A DNA stretch of 64,000 nucleotides, taken from positions 197,159 to 261,158 of the forward strand of contig CAYYDG010000002.1 of NCBI GenBank assembly GCA_964470555.1. The letters run 5' to 3'. This document shows, in pieces, positions 53,610-62,000 of this stretch. This DNA comes from RBC074 sp964470555. Lineage in GTDB: Bacteria > Acidobacteriota > Blastocatellia > RBC074. Position numbers and translations under genes: made by a program. Every line of letters starts with the position of its first letter. Position 1 is the stretch's first letter. The notes beneath the pieces are model-generated. The model ran no database searches, was not told the DNA's origin, and was given only the letters and a program-made list of their open reading frames with translations.

Positions 53610-54242
53610 TCACCGGCGCAGCAGCGCCAACGCAAAGTCGCGTTTCAGATCAGTGCTGAACGACAAATGAATCCACAGCATTGCCAACGGTTCCAGCAAC
53701 CGTGCGATTCGCAATGCACCTGCGTCAATCGTCTCAAAGCCCACGTCTTCTGAAAGTTTACAAACCGCAGCCCGGCTTGCGGCATCGTCTCCGCAAACGA
53801 ACATCACCGAACGCCGATCGCCAAAACTCGGCTCGGCCATGTTGCCGAAACCGGTTTGATTAAACGCTTTGACCACGTGCGCGCCCGGAACCATTGCTGC
53901 GATCTGCTCCGCTCCTGAAGTGTCGAAGCCGATGGTCAAACCCAACCCACCTGCGCTCATCGCCAGCGGATTGGTGCAATCCACAATGATTTTGCCCTGC
54001 ACGTCGCCAGCATTGCGCAACGCATCGGGAACAGCGTTCCAGGGCGTAGCGAGCAGGATGACTTCTGCATTTGCCGCTGCTTCCACAACCGTTCCCGCCT
54101 TGGCGCCGATTTCGGAAATCAACCTCTGAGTCTTTTCGCTTTGCGGATCGGTCACGCCGAAATGAATTTCGTGACCCGCAGCGGCCAATCGTTTGCCGAG
54201 CGCGCCGCCGACCGAACCTGCTCCTAAAATTGCGATTTTCAT
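53610..54242 (-). CDS. NADPH-dependent F420-reductase-family oxidoreductase
   Basis: 210 residues. The Rossmann start MKIAILGAGSVGGALGKRLA and VDCTNPLAMS fit the F420H2:NADP oxidoreductase / pyrroline-carboxylate reductase-like family. GGGAG before the ATG supports the start at the second Met of the frame. In organisms without F420 these proteins use NADP on unknown substrates. It lies downstream of the DJ-1/PfpI-type gene on the same strand, 11 bp away, and both are probably controlled by the divergent HxlR-type regulator. Confidence 0.82.
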   Translation of the reverse strand: MKIAILGAGSVGGALGKRLAAAGHEIHFGVTDPQSEKTQRLISEIGAKAGTVVEAAANAEVILLATPWNAVPDALRNAGDVQGKIIVDCTNPLAMSAGGLGLTIGFDTSGAEQIAAMVPGAHVVKAFNQTGFGNMAEPSFGDRRSVMFVCGDDAASRAAVCKLSEDVGFETIDAGALRIARLLEPLAMLWIHLSFSTDLKRDFALALLRR

Positions 54243-54253
54243 TTTGTACTCCC

Positions 54254-54994
54254 TCAAATTCCCAATGCCTGAATGACCAGCCGGGCAGTTGCCGCGCCTG
54301 AGTATTGTTGCTGGCCGGTGATCAAACGTCCGTCACGCACGGCGAATTCTTTGAACAAGCCGCCGGTGATGAAATTGGCGCCCAGCTTTTTCGCTTCGTC
54401 TTCGATACGAAATGGCATCAACTTTTGTCCGACTACGCTGTCTGCAAAATCTTCTTCGAAATTGGCAAAACCGGTCATCGTTTTGCCTTTGATCAGTGGC
54501 TGGCCGTCTGAAAGTCTGACGTACAACAGCGCGCAGGTTCCGTGACACAACGCAGCAGTGACTTTTTCCGCTTCGTAAAATTCAGCCAAAAGGTTATGCA
54601 ATCGAGTTTCGCCCGGAAAAGTGAACATGGGAGACTGGCCTCCTGCAACAACGATGGCGTCAAAATCAGTAGCGCTAATATCATTCAGATTTTTCGTGTT
54701 GTCTAACAACGCCATCAGATTGGGCGAGTGAATGAAGCCCAGGCTGATCAGATCGTGCGCGGAATAACCGCTGGCGTCGCGCGGGTCACTCAACGAGTCC
54801 ATTTCCACTTTGCCACCGCGCGGGCTGGCAATTTCCACGTCATATCCCGCTTCGATGAATTCCAGCCACGCGTGCGTCAGTTCCGACGCCCAGAACCCAA
54901 CAGGCCATCCAGTGGTGGTGGCGATGGTCGGATTGGCGACCACCATCAACACGCGCTTCTTTTCGCTTTTGGTTGTATTCAATGCTTTGCTCAT
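54254..54994 (-). CDS. DJ-1/PfpI-family (type 1 glutamine amidotransferase-like) protein
   Basis: 246 residues. The nucleophile elbow is AALCHGTCALLYV, with cysteine in the nucleophile turn, and the motif VLMVVANPTIATT at the start is typical of the DJ-1/ThiJ/PfpI family. These proteins are often chaperones or glyoxalase/deglycase enzymes that protect from reactive carbonyls. The ATG is internal to a longer frame and gives the expected start. It is divergent from the HxlR-type regulator gene with about 130 bp between, and upstream of the F420-type reductase gene. Confidence 0.85.
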   Translation of the reverse strand: MSKALNTTKSEKKRVLMVVANPTIATTTGWPVGFWASELTHAWLEFIEAGYDVEIASPRGGKVEMDSLSDPRDASGYSAHDLISLGFIHSPNLMALLDNTKNLNDISATDFDAIVVAGGQSPMFTFPGETRLHNLLAEFYEAEKVTAALCHGTCALLYVRLSDGQPLIKGKTMTGFANFEEDFADSVVGQKLMPFRIEDEAKKLGANFITGGLFKEFAVRDGRLITGQQQYSGAATARLVIQALGI

Positions 54995-55121
54995 AGAATT
55001 TTTCCTCAAAATTGTGACGCGCTGTTGCTGATTGCACAGGCGACAGCCAAAATAGTGGTGCGTTGAATTGGCGTCAAGAACGCACTTTTTAGTTAGCGAC
55101 TCACCAAAAAGTAGGCAACCA
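54995..55121. promoter_or_regulatory. Divergent control region with possible HxlR-type operator
   Basis: About 127 bp between the divergent PfpI-type and HxlR-type genes. A 7-bp inverted pair ACTTTTT (55084-55090) and AAAAAGT (55106-55112), 15 bp apart, lies close to the regulator start and resembles the spaced half-sites of HxlR-family operators. I infer that the regulator controls both transcripts from here. Confidence 0.4.
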
Positions 55122-55484
55122 ATGAGCGTAAACACCAATGGCAGGCTGTTAGTTTGTCCGGTCGAAACGGCGCTGGAAATGCTCAGCGGGCGATGGAAGG
55201 CCAGAATTCTTTGGAAGCTTCATCGTCAGACGATGCGGTACAGCGAGTTGCGGCGCAGTTTGCCGGGCATTACCGAAAAGATGCTGGCGCAACAATTGCG
55301 CCAGCTTGAGCGAGACAATCTGATTACTCGAACCATCCATCCCGGCGTACCGCCGAAAGTCGAATACAGCTTGAGCGAATTTGGCGCGACGCTCTCGCCG
55401 GTTCTGGATTCCATTGCCGACTGGGGAGTCCAAAATCGCCCGCACATTGTCGAGGTTCTACAACGTAACGGAGCGCAATCGTGA
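55122..55484 (+). CDS. HxlR-family transcriptional regulator
   Basis: 120 residues with the winged-helix HxlR pattern: CPVETALEMLSGRWKARILW with Cys near the start of the first helix, then RYSELRRSLPGITEKMLAQQ, then RTIHPGVPPKVEYSLSEFG. Some HxlR proteins sense thiol or aldehyde stress through that Cys. The divergent DJ-1/PfpI-type gene fits such a redox or carbonyl stress role, which is inference. The ATG is the second one in the frame; the upstream one lies in the likely operator. The stop overlaps the next frame. Confidence 0.88.
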   Translation: MSVNTNGRLLVCPVETALEMLSGRWKARILWKLHRQTMRYSELRRSLPGITEKMLAQQLRQLERDNLITRTIHPGVPPKVEYSLSEFGATLSPVLDSIADWGVQNRPHIVEVLQRNGAQS

Positions 55485-55528
55485 CTCCGGCTTTCCATAT
55501 CCAGGCTCAGGACTCCCCAACGAAAAAG

Positions 55529-56644
55529 ATGAACAAGATTCGAACAGCGTTTGTCGGCTGCGGAGGCATCGCCGACCATTATCTGAGCGTGTATCGCGAC
55601 CTGGATTTTGTCGAAATGGTCAGTTGCGTGGACGCCAGTTTGGAACGCGCGGAACTGGCGGCGGCGAAACTTGCAGACAACTTGCTCAGCAAACCGAAGC
55701 CGCGCGCGACGACCGAGTTCGCCGACGCCCTGAAGCCAGATGTTGATCTCGTAGTCATCAACACGCCGAACCATCTGCACCGCGAACAAACGCTGGCTGC
55801 CTTTGACGCAGGCAAACACGTCCTGCTGCAAAAACCCGTCGCCGCCAATTTGGCCGACGCCGAAGCTATCGCTGCCGCAGCCGAACAAGCCAGACAGCGC
55901 GGTTTGGTCAGCGGGCTTTATCTGAGTTATTTCGACCAGCCGTTGATGCACGATTTGAAAGCGATGATCGAAGCCGGTTGGTTTGGCGACATCGCACACT
56001 TGTACGCGCGGCTGATGCATCGCGGAGGTTTGGCGGTTTCCCAACAGGTGTTGGCTGGCCAAGCCAACTGGCGCGCTTCGTTGGCGGAAACCGGCGGAGG
56101 CTGTTTCATACAACTGGCCGTGCATTACGTTCATTTGTTCAAGTGGATGATGAACGCTTCGGTCGTTCGCGTGATGGCCATGACAAAAAATCAGCATTGC
56201 CCGGGCATCGAAGGAGAAGATTTAGCCTGCGCGATTCTGGAATTTTCCAACGGCGCATTGGCGACGCTGGATATGGCCTGGAACACGGCGGGCGAACAAT
56301 TGTCGGTTCACGGCACGCGCGGCACGTGCGAATACATCAGCAATCAAACCTTGATGCTGGATTCGCTGGCCGGAGCGTTCGACGGCCACGTCATTCAGTA
56401 CAGCGGTCAAAGCTCGCAAGCTTCCCCCGCTGCACCCGGCGCAGCAGCGACTCAGCAAGTTTCTTCTGTCATTGCTCCGCCATTGGGCGATTGGCAAAAT
56501 CCATTCAACCAACACCTGATGTTTCTGGAAGCCTTGCGCAATGACAAAGAGCCATTTGTTTCGATTGCTTCGGGCTTGGATGATCTGCGCGTCGTCTCAT
56601 CTGTCTACGAATCCGCCCGAACCGGCCAGGCGATTCAACTCTGA
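55529..56644 (+). CDS. Gfo/Idh/MocA-family oxidoreductase
   Basis: 371 residues without signal peptide. The Rossmann segment is TAFVGCGGIADHYLSVYRDL, the EKP-type motif is replaced by LLQKPVAANLADAEA, and the C-terminal domain carries GGCFIQLAVHYVHLFKWMMN with the family His. It acts on sugars or cyclitols with NAD(P). The start at the second possible codon is preferred because the first (GTG) overlaps the HxlR stop; both are possible. The gene ends about 120 bp before the TIR-domain gene; there is no visible link to it. Confidence 0.85.
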   Translation: MNKIRTAFVGCGGIADHYLSVYRDLDFVEMVSCVDASLERAELAAAKLADNLLSKPKPRATTEFADALKPDVDLVVINTPNHLHREQTLAAFDAGKHVLLQKPVAANLADAEAIAAAAEQARQRGLVSGLYLSYFDQPLMHDLKAMIEAGWFGDIAHLYARLMHRGGLAVSQQVLAGQANWRASLAETGGGCFIQLAVHYVHLFKWMMNASVVRVMAMTKNQHCPGIEGEDLACAILEFSNGALATLDMAWNTAGEQLSVHGTRGTCEYISNQTLMLDSLAGAFDGHVIQYSGQSSQASPAAPGAAATQQVSSVIAPPLGDWQNPFNQHLMFLEALRNDKEPFVSIASGLDDLRVVSSVYESARTGQAIQL

Positions 56645-56766
56645 AACCTGCTGCAAATTTGGCGCGATGTCGTGGTATAAACGCCGCGCTTGATCGGCAA
56701 AAGCCGTTTCTCAGCCGATCAACAAAGCCGGAATTATCAAGAATTCAAATCAACAACGAGGTTTTC

Positions 56767-58041
56767 GTGAGCCAACTCGACAAACCAATTGAGGTCTTTA
56801 TCTCGTATTCCAAGAACGATCTGCCACGCTTGGAAGAGCTGATTGCCCATCTCAGCAACCTGCAACGCGAAAACCTGATCAGCGTTTGGTATGACCGCCA
56901 GATGACCGCGGGCGAAGAATGGAGCGACGAAATCAACGAGCGGCTGAATTCCGCCCGGATGGTTTTCCTGCTGGTCAGTCGCAATTTTCTTTCGTCGAAA
57001 TACTGTTTCGATGTTGAACTTCCACGCATCATCGAACGGCAGGATAAAGACGACGTTGTGGTCGTTCCCATTCTGATCAGCGCCTGCGAGTGGGAAAAGG
57101 CGGCGTTTAGCCAGTATCAGTTGCTGCCGAGCAACCGAGTTCCCGTCGCCAGTTGGTCGAATACGGACGAAGCCTTCCGGGATGTGGTCATTGGCATTCG
57201 TAAAGCCGTTGAAAAATTACGCGGCGAATCCGAAGAGCGTGCGCGTGCCATCTTGAGCAAACCTTCTGTCTCGCGTCATCGGTTGCCTTATCTGTGTGAT
57301 CGCAGCGATCAGGAAATCCACCTGGGTGAAAGTTTGCTTGAGTATCAGACGAGTAAGAGCGGGCGTCCAATCGTCTGTTTGATTCATGGGGATGAATTGG
57401 AATGCCACGGCGATTTTTTATGGCGGTTGCGTTACAAATCGCTGCCCAAGTTTCTCGACCTGGAACCGAAGCAAATGTCGGTCAAGGATTGCGAACTGCC
57501 GTTGCCGCGTCGCATTTCCGACCAGGCGTTCCGCGCCAGTTTGGGCGAAGCTTTGTTGGGCGACAGTTCTGCTTCACGCGAGGAAATTTGGCAGTTCGTT
57601 TCTCAGCATCAGGAACCACTGATGGTCAGTTTGCACCTGATGACTTCAGAGTTCGAAGAGTGCGGTGAATCGTTGATCAATTCGTTTCTGGAATTTTGTG
57701 GCAATTGGCCGGATTTGCCAGCCGGACGATGGATGCTCTATTTCCTGTGTTTGAAATATCAACGCCCCGTCAAGGCAGGGATGTTCGATTTTCTCAAGAA
57801 GAACAAACGCCAACAATTGAATCAACGACTTCGTAAGCAACTTGAAACGATGGAAATGTCCAATCACTCGAATGTGTTTGGAGTCGTGTTGCCGGAATTG
57901 CAGGCCATTTCACGCCGGGATGTGGAATGGTGGAGCCGCAACATTTGCCACATCCCGGAAAAAGAGATTCGCTCCTGGTTTGCAGACGAAACTGCAATTT
58001 CGATGGAAGATTTGGCAGGCAAATTGAAACAATTTGTTTGA
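56767..58041 (+). CDS. TIR-domain protein with probable inactive-STAND region (likely effector)
   Basis: 424 residues from a GTG preceded by GAGG; the frame is open further upstream, but that part lacks features. Residues about 5-140 are a TIR domain: IEVFISYSKNDLPRLEELI, BB-loop TAGEEWSDEINERLNSAR, and the catalytic-type Glu in SSKYCFDVELPRII; such TIRs usually cleave NAD. Residues about 200-400 (RPIVCLIHGDELECHGDFLW and a long helical stretch) resemble the inactive-STAND domains joined to effectors in bacterial conflict genes. The MoxR gene starts 41 bp downstream, so the TIR protein is probably the killing arm of that system (inference). No transmembrane segment is predicted. Confidence 0.8.
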   Translation: MSQLDKPIEVFISYSKNDLPRLEELIAHLSNLQRENLISVWYDRQMTAGEEWSDEINERLNSARMVFLLVSRNFLSSKYCFDVELPRIIERQDKDDVVVVPILISACEWEKAAFSQYQLLPSNRVPVASWSNTDEAFRDVVIGIRKAVEKLRGESEERARAILSKPSVSRHRLPYLCDRSDQEIHLGESLLEYQTSKSGRPIVCLIHGDELECHGDFLWRLRYKSLPKFLDLEPKQMSVKDCELPLPRRISDQAFRASLGEALLGDSSASREEIWQFVSQHQEPLMVSLHLMTSEFEECGESLINSFLEFCGNWPDLPAGRWMLYFLCLKYQRPVKAGMFDFLKKNKRQQLNQRLRKQLETMEMSNHSNVFGVVLPELQAISRRDVEWWSRNICHIPEKEIRSWFADETAISMEDLAGKLKQFV

Positions 58042-58082
58042 ACCTTGGAGCAAACAACCAATCACCGAAGAGGATCGAAACG

Positions 58083-59072
58083 ATGAGCCTTCCTTACTAC
58101 ACCGGAAACCCTGAAAATCGCCGCCAGGATGGCGCAGCCAAGCTGCCCGGTTCACGCCGCGCCCGGCAAACCGATCCGGCAGGGTATTTGCCCGACAAAG
58201 GATTGGTTGACGCGGTCAACGTCGCGTTGTTGTTGGGGCAGCCGCTGCTGCTGACGGGCGAACCCGGAACGGGCAAAACGCAGCTAGCATACAGCTTGGC
58301 GTGGGAACTGGGCTTTGATGTGCCGCTGATTTTCGAGACCAAATCGTCCAGCACGGCGCGCGATTTGTTTTACGGGTACGACACGCTCAGCCGGTTTCAT
58401 GCCGCACAAACCGGCGAGGGCAGCAACGCCAGCCTGGATTATCTGACCTGGCACGCGCTGGGCATTGCCATTCTGCAATCGCGTCCGCTGACGGATGTCG
58501 AACAGTGGTTGACCAAAGATTTTCTGTACAACGGCCCGCGCCGCTCGGTCGTGCTGATTGATGAAATTGACAAAGCGCCGCGCGACTTTCCGAACGATCT
58601 GCTGAACGAAGTCGAAAACCTGTATTTTCGCGTGCCGGAACTGGGCAATGCGCGCATCGCCGCCAGCGAAGAAATGCGCCCGATTCTGGTGCTGACCAGC
58701 AATTCCGAAAAGAACCTGCCCGAAGCCTTCTTGCGCCGCTGCGTGTATTACAACATCCCGTTTCCTGACCGGAATCGCCTGACCGACATCGTGATGGCGC
58801 GCGTTGGCAGTTTTGAAAACAGCGATTCGCCGCTGTTATCTGAAGCACTTGAGTTGTTTATCAAGCTGCGCGAACCGGGCAGCGGGCTTCGCAAAAAACC
58901 GGCGACGGCGGAATTGATCGGCTGGTTGATTACACTGAATGAAATGGGCGCAGCGACCAGCGAACCTTTGAAGAAAAACGGTTCGGCAGCCCTGGCCAGT
59001 TTGAGCACACTGCTTAAAAGCGCCGACGATCAAGAGACAGCCAGACGAATTGTCGAAAATTGGTTGAAATGA
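58083..59072 (+). CDS. MoxR-type AAA+ ATPase
   Basis: 329 residues. GAGGA before the ATG supports the start. Walker A is GEPGTGKTQLAYSLAWELGF, Walker B VVLIDEIDKAPRDFPNDLL, sensor 1 LVLTSNSEKNLPEAFLRRC with arginine finger, so all AAA+ elements are intact. MoxR ATPases act as chaperones with vWA proteins; the next gene, which overlaps the stop by ATGA, encodes a protein with a vWA-like domain and CoxE-like N-terminus, so this is the expected MoxR-vWA couple. The preceding gene encodes a TIR effector. Confidence 0.92.
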   Translation: MSLPYYTGNPENRRQDGAAKLPGSRRARQTDPAGYLPDKGLVDAVNVALLLGQPLLLTGEPGTGKTQLAYSLAWELGFDVPLIFETKSSSTARDLFYGYDTLSRFHAAQTGEGSNASLDYLTWHALGIAILQSRPLTDVEQWLTKDFLYNGPRRSVVLIDEIDKAPRDFPNDLLNEVENLYFRVPELGNARIAASEEMRPILVLTSNSEKNLPEAFLRRCVYYNIPFPDRNRLTDIVMARVGSFENSDSPLLSEALELFIKLREPGSGLRKKPATAELIGWLITLNEMGAATSEPLKKNGSAALASLSTLLKSADDQETARRIVENWLK

Positions 59073-62000
59073 TGGCCGAACAACGGTTCAACCCGGAACA
59101 CATCATCGAACTCGCCGAAGAGTTGCGCCTGGCGGGATTCGACATCGGCACGCAACAACACATCGCCGCGCAGGATTTGTTGATCGCGCTGGCGGCGCAC
59201 AATCGCTTGCCCGCCGACCCGCGCGAATGGCGCTCGCTGCTGGCGCCGATCTTTTGTGCTTCGCCCAATGAACAGGAAGAGTTTTACGGACGCTACGAGC
59301 AGTGGTTGAAGCGCCATCCGGAATGGAAAGCCATCGAAGACGATTTGCACGAACCCACGCGCCGCGAAATCACCATCCCCGCCGCAGCGATCCACTGGCT
59401 GAGAAAACCGTTGGGGATTGCGTCCGCTGCGCTGCTGATTCTGCTGATTGGCTTTGCCGTATTCCTGTCATTGAAAACAAACCACACGCTGACAGGCGAA
59501 GTTTTCAGCAGCGAAAATGAAGTGCGACTTTCCAATGCACGAGCCGAGTTTTGGGATCAGCAAGCCACGACAAACGACAACGGCAACTTCACGATCAATT
59601 ATCGAGTTCGGAATTGGTATCGAGTTTTCAACCGGCAAATGGCCGAACTAAAAGTTTCGCACGACGATCACGAACCGTCTTCTGGAATAAGACTGGATGT
59701 GCATCAGCCTTCGCATCAGTCCGTCAAACTGCAAAAGCGGCCCGTAGCAAACGATCCAATCACGATCAAAGCCTTTCCGCCTCAACCCGAAGATACGCCA
59801 CCGCCGATTCCACTGTTACCGGACTTCACCGCGACGAAACCCGCACCGACGACTACGCCGAATCCGATTCGCTGGTATCACTGGCTGCTGATTGCTTCGC
59901 CGCTGGCGTTGTTTGCCATCTGGTTGTTGTTGCGCTGGCGTCGTCGTCGCGCGTTGCTGCAAAAGCTGCAAGCGGCGGGCAACCCGAACCTGCGCCGGTT
60001 GACCGTGCGCGGAGCCAGCGACCATTTGTTTCAGAGCCAGACGTTTCGCCGCGCCGTACAGGATTTACGCCGCCATCGGCGTGTCGAAGTCCGCGACCTG
60101 GATATTGCCGCAACCGTCAACGCCACCATTCGCCGAGGCGGAATGTTCCAACCGCGGTACGGCGTGCGCAAAGCTTCGCCCGAATACCTGTTGCTGATTG
60201 ATCGCGCCAGTCTGGCCGACGAACAGGCGCGCTTTGCCGAGGAATTTTCGCAAAGGTTGGAAGCGGGCGGAGTTTTCGTTGACCGGTTTTATTTCCAAAA
60301 CGACCCGCTCACTTGCCGCCAGCGCGAACTGAATTCGCCTACGGTCACGCTGCTGGATTTGGCAGCGCGGTATCCCGAACATCAATTGCTGATTTTCAGC
60401 GACGGCGCTGGCTTCATCAGCCCTCTGACCGGTGAAGCGGAACTTTGGTTGACCAGTTTTTCGCACTGGCCGCTTCGAGTGATGTTGACGCCGGAACTGG
60501 ACGAACCGAATGGTTACCGCGAATTGGAATTGGCGGAAAATGATTTTCTGGTGTTGCCCGTAAACGACGCGGGATTGGCCGCGCTGACCGAAGCCATCAA
60601 CGCCGGAATCTTGCCCAACCTGAAACCCGCGCAAACCAGCAACGGCAAGGCAACGCCGTTTCCACAACTGATTCTGGAACGCCCCAAACGCTGGCTGGAA
60701 CGCCACGAACCTCGCCCGGCAGCGTTGAACGAATTGTGCGATCAGGTGCGGGCGTACCTGGGCGAAGACGGCTGGTACTGGCTGGCCGCTTGTGCGGTGT
60801 ATCCGGCGCTGTCGTGGGATGTCACGCTTTATCTGGGTTACAACTTGTTTGGTCGTGTCAGTAGCCCGACTGTCAAGGATGGCCTGGATCGTGAGGCCGC
60901 AGCCCTTGCTGACGCACGGGCTACTGACAAGGCTTTTGAAGACCGTTTGCTGCGGCTGATTCGCTTGCCGTGGTTTCGGTATGGTTCGATGCCGGATTGG
61001 CTGCGCTTGCGGTTGATTGAATCTTTTACGCCAGAACAGGAAACCACTGTCCGCCAGACGATTGAAACCATGCTGCTGAGCGCGCTCGACCATCCGCAGG
61101 AAGGCATCCCGCTGGAAATCGCCGAACATCCGCCCGCTGAGCCTGGCAACTGGCTGCAACGATTGAGAGCGAAGTGGCACGATTGGCGGCAAAGAAAGAA
61201 GCTTGCCGATTTCATCGAACACGAACCCGAAGAAAGTCCGCTCAAAGATTTTGTCTTCCTCGGATTCCTTTCCGGCAATCGAGCGCGACGCCTGACCGTC
61301 AAGCTGCCGGAGTTGTTGAACCGCGCGCTGTTTCCGCAAGGGCAAGCCGTGCTGGGAGTTCGTCCAGCAATGGTGGCAGTGCTGGCAATCCTGCTCTCCG
61401 CTACAGGCGCGGCTTACGTCGTCAACCGCTCGCAACAGGGCACGAACACGCCCCCCACGCTCAGCCAGTTTTACCAGCAGATGGATAAAGCCGAGCAACT
61501 GGGGTTTGTCGCTGAAAAGACCCGGCAAGTGTTTTCGGAATTGGCAGACAGGCCTGACAACGCGCTTCGGGAAGAAGACTTTGAACTGATTCGGCAAAAA
61601 GTTTCCGATTACGCCGCCCGCGTGGGCAATGGTTCGACTTACGACAAATTCGCGTCGCCGGAACAGAATGCTTTGCCGGAAGACCTCAGCTATGTCTTCG
61701 GGCGCGGCGTCAACTACGCGCCTGAAATTTTCAAAGCATTCACTGCCGGGAAATACAAACGTGGGGTTCCGGGGTTGTATCTGGCAATGATGGAATCAGA
61801 GTTCAGAGCCTGCCCCAAACGCGGCAGTGTGCCCGGACAAGGCATGTTTCTAAGGCCGGATTTGAGACTCAATTCTCAGCAGGGCTGCAACTGGCAGCAG
61901 GACGCGCGAGAGTTAGGGGATTATTTTGCCTCCATCATCGGCGATTCCAGCACAACCGATAAGGCGATCCAGGCCATTGCCGGAGCCAATTACGTGACGG

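Noticed and set aside
60065..61597. A 510-residue open frame antisense to the vWA/FGE gene
   Set aside because: Gln/Arg-rich shadow without any recognisable domain; the plus frame has continuous domain support.
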